Source of the DNA: Melampsora larici-populina 98AG31
Lineage: Eukaryota > Basidiomycota > Pucciniomycetes > Pucciniales > Melampsoraceae
Assembly (NCBI RefSeq): GCF_000204055.1
Contig: NW_006768818.1
Coordinates: 174,726 to 238,725 of the forward strand
Length of the DNA: 64,000 nucleotides
Reading direction: 5' to 3'
The notes under the pieces are model-generated. The model saw nothing but the letters and a program-made list of their open reading frames with translations, made no database searches and was not told where the DNA came from. Positions 1-11,070 of this stretch are shown piece after piece. The stretch's first letter is position 1. Each line of letters opens with the position of its first letter. The position numbers and the translations under genes are program-made.

Positions 1-688
1 AGCCTGAGGCTGAGGCATCTGATTCTGGCTGCTCTTCGTATTCAGTCTCGGAGTCGTTGCGAACACGTTTGTGTTTGCCTTTCTTGGTGAGTCTATCAAC
101 TTGAAGAACTGACTGTTCAGACTCAGACGCCATCGGATTCTCGCTATGGGACTGGACCGATTTACGAGAGTCTGAGGGAATCACAACCATTGACCAAGAT
201 GGAAGACGGACAGGTGTAGTTTGAGTGCTTCGACGTGGAGCAACCGATGGGGATAAACGTGAAGGAGATGAAGCTGGAACACGAGATGAACTGATTTGAC
301 GGGAAATTGGCGACATATTGACCGAAAGACACTTTGAACGATGAAATAGAGATAGAAAGAGTAAAAACCAAAAAAGGGAAGAAGAGATAGAAATCGAGTG
401 AAAAGGGGACCTTCACGTTTGTAATCTTAGTTCTTGCCTTGATAAGAGGGAACATACCTCATCGTTTGTTGTGTCAGATGCCATATCTGTCATCTGACCT
501 ACGTAAGGAGCTAAGAAAGAGGGCCAAGTGATCATGGCATTGGTGAACTCGTGATGAACTTGAATGAGAAATCCTGGGAAAAGAAGCTGGGATAGTGTTG
601 GAGGGATAAGTGGATGTGTTGAATCGTAATGAAGATCATGTTCATGTTGATAAGGTCCGGTCGGCGTGTGAAATTGATGTTTGGCCAT
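1..688 (-). CDS. Hypothetical Ser-rich protein, 5' end only
   Basis: Start of a host gene running off the left edge. Exon 1 is 688-458 and opens with ATG, MAKHQFHTPTGPY. A GTATGT donor ends it, a CAAAG acceptor follows, and exon 2 runs from 331 to the window edge. Both junctions are phase 0, so the frame continues without a stop for about 187 residues. Exon 1 is His/Pro-rich. Exon 2 is Ser/Arg/Pro-rich, then turns basic (KKGKHKRVR, a possible nuclear signal) and finally acidic. I do not recognise the family. An ATG within exon 2 at 316 is an alternative start. The joined model is inference; the open frame in exon 2 is seen directly. Confidence 0.55.
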
Positions 689-950
689 GAGGATATCAAT
701 GTCAATGTCCGCTTTGATATCAATCGATACTGTCAAAATACTGACAGTTACTCGATACTGCCGGTCGGAGTTTTCAGTAAAGTATTGGGTCTCCCGGTAC
801 TTTACCCAATACCGTATCGATAAGCACGATACTGTTCCGTGGCCGTGTGAGTACTGTATCGCCCAAACCGATACCAAGTATCGCAGTTACTATACTCAAA
901 ATAAGTTACGATACTGTTACTTTACTGAAAATAGTAAAGTAACTGTGGCT
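689..950. repeat. GATACTG/AGTTACT-rich repetitive segment
   Basis: The heptamer GATACTG or its complement recurs many times. A perfect hairpin, GTTACTTTACT-gaaaat-AGTAAAGTAAC, lies at about 919-946, and ACAGTTACT near 743 faces AGTAACTGT near 941. It looks like a MITE or a subterminal repeat block. It abuts and probably truncates the 3' end of the retrotransposon beginning at 917. No coding sequence is credible here. Confidence 0.4.
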
Positions 951-2095
951 GTGTTGCCAGAAGTGATTGGGTTTTGACAAGAGGCAAATAAATTCATGAG
1001 GGGGTGATTGCAAATGTATGTTTGGTAAGCTTCAGAAGACCACCTCCTGATACACTGAATCGTTTCCATAGGCATCCCGGCCTGAGCAAGGGCAGTGGCA
1101 CCACCAGTACCCAGAGAATGGCCGGTACAAGACCCTTTGAAGATAGAATTAAGCCTAGTCATGAACCAAGTACGCTTAGGGACCAAGCCATTGGCACGCA
1201 AGAGCCAGAAGGGAGAGCTACAAAACCGGCGATCTCTGTTGAGAGTATAGGAGATGATAGTCTTGATAGGACGAGTTGGATCATCAGTCCTATTAAGGCT
1301 GACGATGGAGGAACTGAGATACAGCTTGTGGGCTTTGTGGTAAGGCAAGGTGTAAGTTGCGGCTGTTTCACAGCTGGAGATCAAAAGAGAAGATCTTTTG
1401 ATGGTTTGTCGGAAATTTAAAAGAGCAACGCAATTGCTATTGGTTAACTCACCGAGGCGGTGGAGGCCTGAAAATCCAAGGGCGATAATGGTATTGAAGA
1501 GTTGATTGTTGAAGGAGGACAAGAAAGTTTTGGCGCAAAGATGTACATTGAGTAAGGTGAAAGGTTTAGTGCAAACAACTGGAACGGACAAAAGCTTTTG
1601 GCAGCCACGAACCGAAAGTTGGACGTGTTGGGAGGCACAAGCAGCAACGACAAAGGGAAATTGGTCTCGGAGACAAAAAACAATGCCGGTGAGGTACTTG
1701 TTGGCGGTGCCCGGTGATAAATCTAAACAAGTCACCAAAACAAAGTGAGCAAGATTGAATTCCAAAGGGACGGGTTCCAAAGTATGATCTTGACAAAATT
1801 TTAGAAAGTGTCGAGTGGCAGATTTATACTTGAGGATGGTTGAAGGCTCAAGGTGTTTAGAAATGTGGAACTGATTGAGAGCCTCTCTTTCAAAGAAAGA
1901 GAGAGGCGTCTGCTTGGCTACTGTCGTTGAGCGTCGAATCACTGGCATCTTGTCAGGAGGAGTTATAGTGAGGTTTGATGCCACCATCAAAAGAAGGTTC
2001 AGTGTCAGGAAGGAAGAAGTGATTAATTGCAGGGATGTAACCTTTAACTTCTGAAATCCGGTTGCGAGAAAGGTCATTGGCAATGGTGTTGTCAT
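917..2095 (-). pseudogene. Tyrosine recombinase of decayed YR retrotransposon
   Basis: A 392-residue open frame from ATG at 2095. Residues about 80-370 read as a phage-integrase-type tyrosine recombinase: an N-terminal core-binding part (SILKYKSATRHFLKF), box I with the first catalytic Arg (GLHRLGELTN), a likely catalytic Lys (LPYHKAHK), box II beginning GHSL, and the nucleophile-region motif RRWSSEAYQTYI with its Tyr. In box II the family pattern is HxxR; here it reads H-S-L-G, so the second Arg is Gly. The last dozen residues (TATVTLLFSVK) come from the adjoining repeat, so the natural C-terminus is lost. Probably inactive. Confidence 0.75.
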
Positions 2096-3833
2096 TGCCT
2101 GCCACGTGTCTCACTTTGACATCAAGATTTTGTTTGAGCATGACAGAGACCGCGGGCCTGAATAAGAGTCAAGCGGAGCCAATTGGTTTGTGAGAACTAA
2201 ACAAAGCAACCACCAATTGGTTGTGTGAGAAAATCACAATGCGCTTGGCGAGGCAATGTCAATAGCTGTTACAACCGCCAACAACTCAGCCCGGAAGTTA
2301 TCGCGAGAAGGAGGCGGAAATTTCTCGCTCCAAGCTGAATTGAGCTTAGGACAGCAAAGGCCGATGCCCGTAGGGCACACGTCAACTATGAAGGTCATGT
2401 CAGCCAGTTGAAGGTTCCAAAAGATGTTCTTGAGGATTTTCCGGCCTGACCAGGCCTTCAGCAAGCCGGCTAGCCAAGTGAGATCCTCTGTGACAGCCTT
2501 ATTGCAAGGGACTAAAGCGTTACAAAGAGATTTTCTGGCTATCTTTTCCCAAGAAGACTGAATAGCCCACATGCCTAAGGGGAACATATTAACAGCCCAA
2601 TTGGCCCATCCTGTGATGCGTTGCCAAGCCACAAGAGGTTGAGATGAGGGGATTATGAAGGTTTGAAGGGCGTCGATGAGTGCAAGGCGTTTGTCTGAAG
2701 GAAGAGAGATAGAGAGGGTATCACAGTTAATAGAATGTCCAATGATATCCAACTCAGTACCCCAAACTTGCTTGCCCCAGGCCCAAGGAATATTGATATA
2801 GTCAAAAAGCTCAAGAAATTTGGCCTGATTCAAAGGTACAATGTGACCTTTAAATTGAACTAAATCAAAAGCTGAACCTACACCCCACAAGTCGTCCATA
2901 TAAGCATTTAGCTCCTTGATACCGAATTCATGAAAAGCAATCCATAGAATTAACGAGAAAAAAGAGCACCATAACTTCGGGGAGCTAGCACATCCAAAGC
3001 TCACGCAACAATCTGCGTGAAACACATTTGTGATCCTGACGATTTGCCTGTATTGCCACTGTTGGGAAACTGGAAGAATCCTGAAAGCTGAATCGACGTC
3101 AGATTTCCACAAGATGGACGTAAGCTGCATGGAATGTCTTTTGATGAGGAAGGGGGTAAAAGAAGCAATACTGTTGAGTTTGATTTGGATGTGGGCGCGT
3201 TCGATGAGACTATTTGGGGAAGGATGACCGTAACTCATATTGGTACAAGTTTGAACTTTTCCAAAAACCTGATTAGTAGCTAAGCACAGCGGCAAGACTT
3301 TCATCCCCAGAAGAAGACTTTGGAAACCAGGGGAATAGTGACCAAGATCCATCTCTTGATCTCTAGTGAGGACAAGAGAAGCCTCTTCCTCTTCGCCGGA
3401 GGCGTGGTTGGGTTAAAAAGCAGCTTCGTCGGAAGGTTTTTCAGAGATTGGCCAAAAACCCTCTGTCAGACCTAGGATTGCTGAATTGACAAAAGGTCTG
3501 TTGGGGTGATTCTTGAGTAGAAGTGAAAGACGAGGTACATTGATTGGCGTGAAAATTTTGAAGATGTCAGGGCAGCAACGGATTGCTCTAGAAGCATATA
3601 CATCAGAATTGAGAGGCGGAGCTGAAGGAAGAGGTTCCGCAGATAAAGAGAAATCAACAGATCCAGAGAAACCATCCCATAATTCATCAGTTTCCATATT
3701 TCTTACAAACTTCCGAGAATTAGGCTTGTTGGTGAGCAATGCCTCCTTCATGATTGCCAAAGCATCCCAACTTGTTGCATACGTCATGCGCGTACTTGCA
3801 GTCGTTGGCTGAGAGGGGACAGACATTTGCATT
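1953..3833 (-). pseudogene. Reverse transcriptase-RNase H of decayed YR retrotransposon
   Basis: The RT core is clear: SDVDSAFRILPVS (first catalytic Asp), FGCASSP, and AYMDDLWG (the YxDD box). It is followed by RNase H motifs VDVCPTGIG (Asp), NFRAELLAV (Glu) and VRHVAGNDNTIANDLSRN (final Asp). The frame opens near 3833, is broken by a single TAA at 3413-3415, runs from ATG 3352 to 2234, and then shifts before the last RNase H block at 2141-1953. Gene order and the YR downstream place it in the DIRS/Ngaro order. Not functional as it stands. Confidence 0.75.
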
Positions 3834-3980
3834 CCAATTATTGCAAGACTGATCTTCAACAGCCACATCATCACTTTCCTTAATCTTATAAGGAGGAAAA
3901 CTCCTCTTAGTCTTTTTAGGAGCAGCTTTCTTAACAGATGAGGAATAAGGTGCTTTCTTTGAAGAAGAAGCCCTTGGTTG

Positions 3981-5422
3981 TCAAACGCGAGAAGAGGATT
4001 GAATAGCTTGAGGAGGAACTTCCGGTGACACAGGTCTATCGACAGAACGAGAATTGAGATTTTGGCCTTCAAAAACCCTAAGCTCCGGAGCGCCAAAGTT
4101 GCCCCATGCCAATGAAGGTCTTTGCAAAAAAGCTTGATGAATTTCTGCCTCATAATTTCTGACATGAGTCCAATGGATCCGGGATTGGTGGCAACATAAT
4201 TTCGCAATATGATCAAAGTAAGATTTGATTGACAAAGCTGCAAAATAGAAAGCAGCCAAGTATGCGTGCCTGAGAACCTCCATGACCTGACTAAACTCAG
4301 AGAGGTCTTGAATAGAAAGAGGGTCTGTGACCCCTTTGACATCCTTCTTCTTGGATTTCTTATTGAAAAAGAAAATTTCAGAAGAAGGCTTTGATTCCAT
4401 TTCCCCCCATAACTTCTTCAAATCAATGCATTGATACTCGAGAAGGTCTTTGGTGAGATATGAAGGCCAACTAGCTGGTTTGTTGGGGGAGCAGTTGTAT
4501 TGATTGATGTAATGGTTGATATCAGCTTTATAAATTGTAACAAGTCTTTGGATAGATTTTGCCAATGGAGACGCAGAAGGATCCACCAACTCTGCAATAG
4601 GAGCAGCAAACAATCTTGGCTTTTTGGCTCCAGGGACTGGGAAGAAAACAATGTCTTCCTCTGCGTTATCGGAAGAGTAACGGGAAGAAGGTGGGGGTGT
4701 GTTGGAAATACACCTTTCTTTCCCTTTGGATTTTGGACCTGGTCTGGGAGGTGATGCCCTTCTAGGAGGCTCTGCACAGGCCTGGAAGGCTTGTTGCTTT
4801 CCTTTTGCCTGATGAGGCTTTGGAAGCTGTTTATTCAAACAGCCCCGAGAACGCCCAACTCTGTTGGGACTTGACCAAAAAAGACAACGTGGTGTGCTTC
4901 TAAAGAAACTTTTAGGGCTTTTTGACGTTCTGGGACCGATCCTATCTGCCAAGGGAATAGGCGATCTAGATTTTCGGGCCGCTGAGTGAGAACGCTGCAA
5001 ATAAGACCTGGCCTGTCTGCTACCGGAAGCAAGGGGAGCAGCTGGAGGCATTCCGACATCATTTCTGTAGTCAGAATCGAACAGATCAGGCGGCATCTGG
5101 TAAAGATTGATGTCGTTGGACGGGAGTTGGTAAGATGCATCCAAAACAACTGGTATACACAAGAGGGTTTCTCCCGGTGGGGGGGGGCACCACCAATGTG
5201 GTAAGCAAGGCGTCCTGCCGCGCTATCCAAACCAATCACAATTCTAGTGATCTTAGAGAAGTGATAGATGAAGTTTGGGTCAGAAGCAGAGAAAACGCGT
5301 GCGACGACGGAACAAAGGTCACGCATGGAGTAATGTTTACTGCCTCCAGCTCTATCGTAGTCAAGTAACATCTGATTGATTTTCTCAAAGTGAGCTGAGT
5401 TGTTGTTAATAGCATCGCTCAT
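3981..5422 (-). pseudogene. Gag-like ORF of decayed YR retrotransposon
   Basis: It starts at ATG 5422 (MSDAINNNSAHFEKINQM) just after the leader. That frame gives way near 5180 to another, which stays open to a stop at 3981. The switch coincides with a poly-G run on the plus strand (5180-5187), so a homopolymer slip or a sequencing error explains it. The second half is basic and Ser/Pro-rich (RSHSAARKSRSPIPLADR), as gag proteins of this order often are. No zinc knuckle was seen. The assignment rests mainly on position ahead of RT. Confidence 0.5.
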
Positions 5423-5428
5423 GATTTT

Positions 5429-6566
5429 AGACAAAAAACACGCTAAAAACCTAAGAATAATAAGAGAATCTTTGTTGATAATAGAATGGAGGATACAAAA
5501 GTATGAATGGTAACTTGATAGAAGAAGAGCGCAAGAGCTGAAAACCAATTTCTAACAAATGTTAACCAAAATCAAGATCTTGAAAACCGTACAGAAGTGC
5601 TCATTACCGTCACGTCATAGGAGCTTAAGAAACAAGAGAAACCTTTATTAGCCATTTCCTTCTTTCACAACTTGACCACTCCTTACACCTATTCCCCTAT
5701 GTTAAAATGTGTTCCAACTACAAAGGAATGAGTATTTATAAGCCTAAAGAGGTGGGACTTAAAAGTCACACAAGCTTAGTGACATGCCTGACAGACATGT
5801 CACACATAGTTTTGAGTACAGGGAAGTGAACCAGAGAGACAATGAGAGTTTTTACACTCATCTCTCCACAACGTCACTTCTCAATAGTCTTTGCTATAAA
5901 GACATTGCAAGTCATTTCCATCTTTTGTAATGTCTAAATTTGATAAATTCTTTAAACTCACCTTCCATCCCGGGGGTTGAGAAGTCCACACCTACTTCAG
6001 GCACTGTTCTCGTCCCAGTAGTAAGATTTGGGAAATGGTTGGTAACCAAATCCCTGATTAGTTTACTACTGGGACCCTCCCCAGACCACACAGATGGTAT
6101 TGCTGGTCCTCAAATACTTAAGGACAGGATTCTATTGTGGTAAGACACACCTGGGAGCACAGAGGCTTCTTGGAAGAGAATCACATGTAGTGTTCTCTAA
6201 CACAAAACTGGAAAGATACATTACGGCTAATAAAGTGCATGAGACACTCTTTACTATGTGATGGAATCACAACCCACAACAATTGGTAAACTACTCACAG
6301 CTCCGTAATTTTTAGTCACCTTCAAACACAAACTTCATTTTTTTCAAGCAATCCTCCGATGTTACCTTAAGCTCCTATGACGTGTTGGTAATGAGCACTT
6401 CTGTACGGTTTTCAAGATCTTGATTTTGGTTAACATTTGTTAGAAATTGGTTTTCAGCTCTCGCGCTCTTCTTCTATCAAGTTAACATTCATACTTTTGT
6501 ATCCTCATCCATTCTATTATCAACAAAGATTCTCTTATTATTCTTAGGTTTTTAGCGTGTTTTTTG
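5429..6566. repeat. Inverted duplication of the YR element's 5' leader
   Basis: About 198 bp at 5429-5627 recurs as its reverse complement at 6368-6566. The match starts at GGAGCTTAAG on the outer side and ends at TTTTTTGTCT a few bases before the gag ATG. Arms are near-identical with small indels, and the spacer is about 740 bp. The spacer holds its own palindrome near 6015-6072 (CCCAGTAGTAA facing TTACTACTGGG). No ORF is credible in 5628-6367. Confidence 0.75.
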
Positions 6567-6772
6567 TCTTCCCACCATCCCTCCCAGGGTTATCTTTTAT
6601 TCTTATTGTACTGGTAGTGTTAGACCGCCCCTAGGGTCTCTGGCTTTTTCTCTCACTGCAATCCGCTCAGGCCCTCCGGGGTCGTCTAGTGTTTTAGCAT
6701 CTAAAACCTTTAAAAGCCCTATTTGAAACAACTCCCGCATCTCTAGCCTCTTCCCTTTCTGAGAATGGGCTA

Positions 6773-7509
6773 TCAAATATCTCTAGGTTTACCCATCGAT
6801 GTAATCTTCGCAATGGTGATGTCTTCTTCACCTGCGTTGTCGTCATCGCCAAGTTGCCTGTCTAGAAGTTGACCATCTGCACCTGGTATCCCTCGGACTG
6901 CTCGGTCTAGCATATTATCCTTGAATTGAGAATGAATGTCAGTCAAAAAATGTTTGAGAAAAAAAAAGAAAAACTAAACTCACTTCTTGGGCGCGTTCAG
7001 CCTCACTTATTGGTTTCTCCATCTTCATACATACACCAGCTTTTTTACCAGGGAAATCGCAAACCTTCTTGACCCATGTATCAAAATCAGCTTGATCGTT
7101 GAGAGGATGAAACTTATTCTTGAGATAGGTAGGCAATGTTGCAATCCAGCATGTCCACTTGATTCCAAGAGGATGGGTCGGAGCAAGACTGTCAGCCAAG
7201 ATCATTGCACCTATGCCTGCCCGTTCTTGATCGCAAGCTTTGATTATATTGGTTTTGAATACTTCATATGTCGTTACAGTTGGGATCACTTCGACCAGGA
7301 TGGGATGTTTGTTTGAAAACCCTTTCCAGGTGAACTTTGCAGTGGTTCCTTTCTTACAGAAGACCTGGAACTGATCAGCATTACATTCAAAAAGCACAAC
7401 CTCGTCGTTGTCGTTCTAAAGCGTCAAAGCGTATGTATGATCAGTCCAAATCACATGTAGAATATGTTGATGGTACACAATGACTTACGATACCATCCAT
7501 CTCGTCCAT
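6773..7509 (-). CDS. Hypothetical protein, three exons, 199 aa
   Basis: Exon 1 is 7509-7489 (MDEMDGI) and ends at a GTAAGT donor. Exon 2 is 7415-6984, ending at a GTGAGT donor. Exon 3 is 6919-6773, ending in TGA. All junctions are phase 0 and the joined frame is 600 nt. The protein starts acidic (NDNDEVVLFE). Its middle is compact, with conserved-looking WKGFSNKHP and GIKWTCWIATLPTY segments, and its tail is acidic. There is no signal peptide or membrane segment. I do not recognise the family. It sits between TE remains, so it could be a repeated, TE-associated gene. Splicing is inferred from consensus and phase. Confidence 0.6.
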
Positions 7510-7810
7510 CTGAGCTGTTAGATGTAATCAGTGGTGAGTATTGGTGGTCAGATCGATGTGGTGGTGGTGAGATCGGAGCTGAGATGAGGATTCTGATCGG
7601 TGAGGCAGCTCAGCAGCCCCAAAGACTCGTACCCTGAACCCCGTGTGACTCGTCCACAGATATAACTCGGGGTACAAGTCTCGACCTCTCTTGGTTCTCC
7701 ATAATGAAAAGCTTAAAAAAAAAAAAAAAAATCAACCACTCGATTTGGCCAACCGCTGTGGCTGATCCTCGAGCTCAAAAATTGAAATTTGACAAGCGAT
7801 TTTAAAACGA

Positions 7811-8226
7811 CTGTACTTATTTTTTTGGTAGGAAAAACAACCAAATAGACCTTTGGCCTTCTTTTCCTCACCAAAAAAAGTATGTAGCAAAAAGTATGTA
7901 CAAGCACATACTTGGCTGTGAGTACCCTAAATTAAGTAGCTAACAACCACAAAAGAAAACAGATTATGAATCAATGGCTTCACAAGAAACCATTAAATCT
8001 ACAATCAATGACCTTCATGACAGTGGATGCTCTTAAAGTACTCAGCTACATACTTTTTTTTGTGGGAAAAACAACCAAAAATCCTTGTGGCCTTCTTTTC
8101 CTCACAAAAAAAATGTATGTAGCAAAAAGTATGTACAAGCACATATGTACCTGCTTTGAGTACCCTAAATTAAGTAGCAAACAACCACAAAAGAGAACAG
8201 ATTATGAATCAATGGCTTCACAAGAA
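7811..8226. repeat. Direct repeat pair of about 180 bp with internal fold-back
   Basis: 7811-7988 and 8048-8226 are about 90% alike by eye, sharing GGAAAAACAACC, TATGTAGCAAAAAGTATGTA, AGTACCCTAAATTAAGTAG and AATGGCTTCACAAGAA. Within each unit an inverted pair (GCTACATAC... facing ...GTATGTAGC) can fold. It looks like a tandem or dispersed non-coding repeat. Confidence 0.7.
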
Positions 8227-9828
8227 GCTGTCCAATAACGGTACTCAAAGTAACTAGGTGAGATCTACCTAGTTGGACCTGTAGTTGGGAAACCTAATTT
8301 CAAAAAGTAGGCACCAACCGGAAAAAGTAGGTGAGCACTCTTGTACTGTTGTGCCGCTAACTTAAATAAGTCCCACAGTCAGACACTTCTTCCTCACCGG
8401 GTCTGGTGAGGGACTTAGGACTAATCGGGCTTCCCTGGTGGTCGAGCAGGACTGCTGAAATTTGAGTTTGGTGTGGAGACTTTTTCACCACCTCAAAAAG
8501 TCCCACTTCCACTCAATCAACCCCTGTTTGATTTTTAACTGGAGATACTTCAAGAAATTCCCAACACATCTGTCTATTCAGAATTCCTTTAACTTTTTCT
8601 GAGCATCCACAAAAAAGAACAGATGTTTTTGGAATTTGAAATTTTGTTGGTGGCAGTGATTGTATTTTCAAAACAAAATTTATAATCAAACACAATCCTC
8701 TTTCAATGCAAGAGGACTGCCATTCGATCCAGCAGCTGTGGTCAAACATGAAAGATGTACATTTCATTCTCCAGTAGATTTTGGTCTCCTCAGAAAATCT
8801 GTAGCATCCAAACTACAAAAGATAGGCAGCTGTAAAGCTGGACGGGGGTTTCTGGTTCCTGCTTGACCACCAAAAGTATGTGATTAGTCGCAAGTCCCTA
8901 CCCAGGGCACTGAGCTTGCAAGGTTAAGAGAGCCCTGCGGTAGATTTGGACTTGTGTTAAGTTAGGTTGTGCCGGCCCCCGGGTGCCTACTTTGATTTTT
9001 CTCAGTTGTTCAGCCGCAACTGTCACCACACACACAATCTCACGCTCATCATAAAATTACTCTTCTATCTCATTTACAACAAATAAAAACCAATAAAAAC
9101 AATTTTTCACTCTTAATCCTCTCAATTTTGATACCAAAGGTCATGTTTTTTATTTTCCTTTTAGTTTGTCTTTGAAATGAATACTATGATGCTTATATGT
9201 GAACAAATCATCTATTTGAGAGTGATCAGTGTGTGTTATCTTCTAAACTGGTGAGAAGTGTGACAATTGGTTGTTTTTTAAATCGATTGATCGTTCAAAG
9301 AGTCTTATTGTTTTCGTGTATTTCTTGGTCTATTTTTGTGAATCTCTGAAATGAGACTTAAATATAATTGAATAGAAGCATGAGTGGAGAGTGATTGGGT
9401 CAACCCTCTTTTAAGAGAGAGTTGAATCAATCGATCATTTCAAAAGATTCAACATATCAGAGGTGAGTAAGGTCTTCAAGGACTTGACCAATCACCATAC
9501 CAATCTTCAAAGCATGTTGATGGATGGCTTGCTATGGTAGATAAGACCTTTCCGGAGGCTTGGACTAGATCTATGGCCAGTTCTTTCAGGAGGTTGATGC
9601 TGGCCAATGTTATGTGACAGAGGCTATATTTATAAAGATATGGTAAAAGCAGGCATGTGGTCCTCAAAGCTGCCCGGTTGGCAAAAACATACTTTAAAAA
9701 AAATCCCCGCCAAAAGAAAAAAGTAGGTTCTAGGTTTCAAAGTACAGTCAGAAACTGCCTAGTTACTTTGAGTACCGTTAATGCTGATCAATCTTATTTT
9801 ACAAAATTAGAAATCTTTTTACAGCACA
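8227..9828. other. Intergenic, no supported gene
   Basis: AT-rich sequence with only short, poorly supported open frames, none with credible splice partners. It contains scattered short repeats resembling the preceding repeat unit (for example CTAGTTACTTTGAGTACCGT near 9757). Confidence 0.5.
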
Positions 9829-10182
9829 GTACAGCTGTTTGCAGAAAAAATGTCATTGTCCAGTTTTTTATTTTTTTTATTTTTTTAAGTTACACTAAAA
9901 GTTACCAACGTAGATTCTACAATAAGAGCTGTAGTAAGCTGTACTCAACTTTTTCGAGGGTGTGAAGTTTGTGAAAGATCACAAGTAATGCTACATTTGT
10001 ATCTGAAATGCACAAGCTTTCTCAACCTTTGGTGAGGAGACTCTGTACAATGTTTAAAATTAGCACATCATGACGTACAGCTGCTCTTGTGTAGAATCTG
10101 TGTTGGTAATTTTTAGTGCAACTTAAAAAAATTAAAAAAATTAAAAACTGGATGATGTCATTTTTTCTGCAAACAGCTGTAC
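9829..10182. mobile_element. Fold-back (MITE-like) element
   Basis: An arm at 9829-9944 is the imperfect reverse complement of 10075-10182. The outer ends read GTACAGCTGTTTGCAG and CTGCAAACAGCTGTAC, which are exact complements. Arms are about 110 bp with a loop of about 130 bp. There is no coding capacity. Target duplications are not clear. Confidence 0.7.
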
Positions 10183-11070
10183 CATGAAAACATTCGCCTG
10201 ATTTTTAGGGGAAACTCCTTGAAAATCTTGACCTGAGCCAACCTAATGCAGATGTGCTTGCATAGTCTCTACTACAGTTGTTTTCAATAATCATGTCCAC
10301 TTTTGACATTGCCATTGATTCATTCATCTCTCAGGTCTCATTTCTTGTTTCTCATTGCCATAATTACCACCAAAAAGAACCATCACCAAGACCTTTCACC
10401 AAACCAAAAGATAAAATAAGATCAAAACCCCATTCTTTCCTCTTCTTCTGACATTTTTTTTCGTTCATGTAAATAATCAATCAATCAATCCATCATCAAA
10501 ACCATTCATCAATAAACCAAAATACAAAAGAAGTGAAAAACAAGAAAGAAAGAAAAAAAATTACAAAAATCTTTCTTCTCTTTTGTTTCTCTTGTTTCTT
10601 TGAATCAAAATTCAATCAAAAAAACCAAAACCAAAGTAAAACTTTTTTGACATCTTTTGAAAAAGAAAAAAACCCCATAACCCATCCCCCCAAAAAAAGA
10701 TAAGATACCAAAGAAAAAAAGACAATTTTTTAAAGAAATAAAACACAAGCTCAATCAAAAGAAAAACATGAAGAAGAAATTAAATCATCAAGAACAAGAA
10801 GAAAGAAAAAAAAAGATTTGTATGAGTTATTTTAAAAGAGTTGTTAAGAAAAACATTAAAAGACAAATGATTAAACAGAATCTAACAAAGGAAAAAAGAA
10901 AAAGAACCCTCAAGGGAATTACAACGATCAAGATCCCTACCCTTCTTCCCCCAAAAAAAGACAACAATCAATCAATCAAAAATGAGAAAGAGAGAGGAAG
11001 AAAGAAACCCAAGAGATTGATTGAAATCGATTTCTCAAGTGACGATGATCATTTTTTTCGGTTTTCATCT
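10183..11070. other. AT-rich, A-tract-rich intergenic region
   Basis: Very high A content on the plus strand from about 10500 to 11000. It probably includes the 3' UTR and terminator region of the minus-strand gene ending at 11071. I see nothing else supportable. Confidence 0.5.

Larger units (their letters stand above)
917..5627 (-). mobile_element. Degenerate tyrosine-recombinase retrotransposon (DIRS/Ngaro order)
   Basis: Read on the minus strand the order is 5' leader, gag-like region, RT-RNase H, then tyrosine recombinase. That is the arrangement of the DIRS/Ngaro/PAT order, which integrates with a tyrosine recombinase rather than a DDE integrase. No LTRs and no split direct repeats were found. 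The 3' end stops in the GATACTG-rich block near 950. Frame changes, one nonsense codon and an altered recombinase active site show it is dead. It is diverged from the intact YR element at 49932-56780, so the two are different families. Confidence 0.7.
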
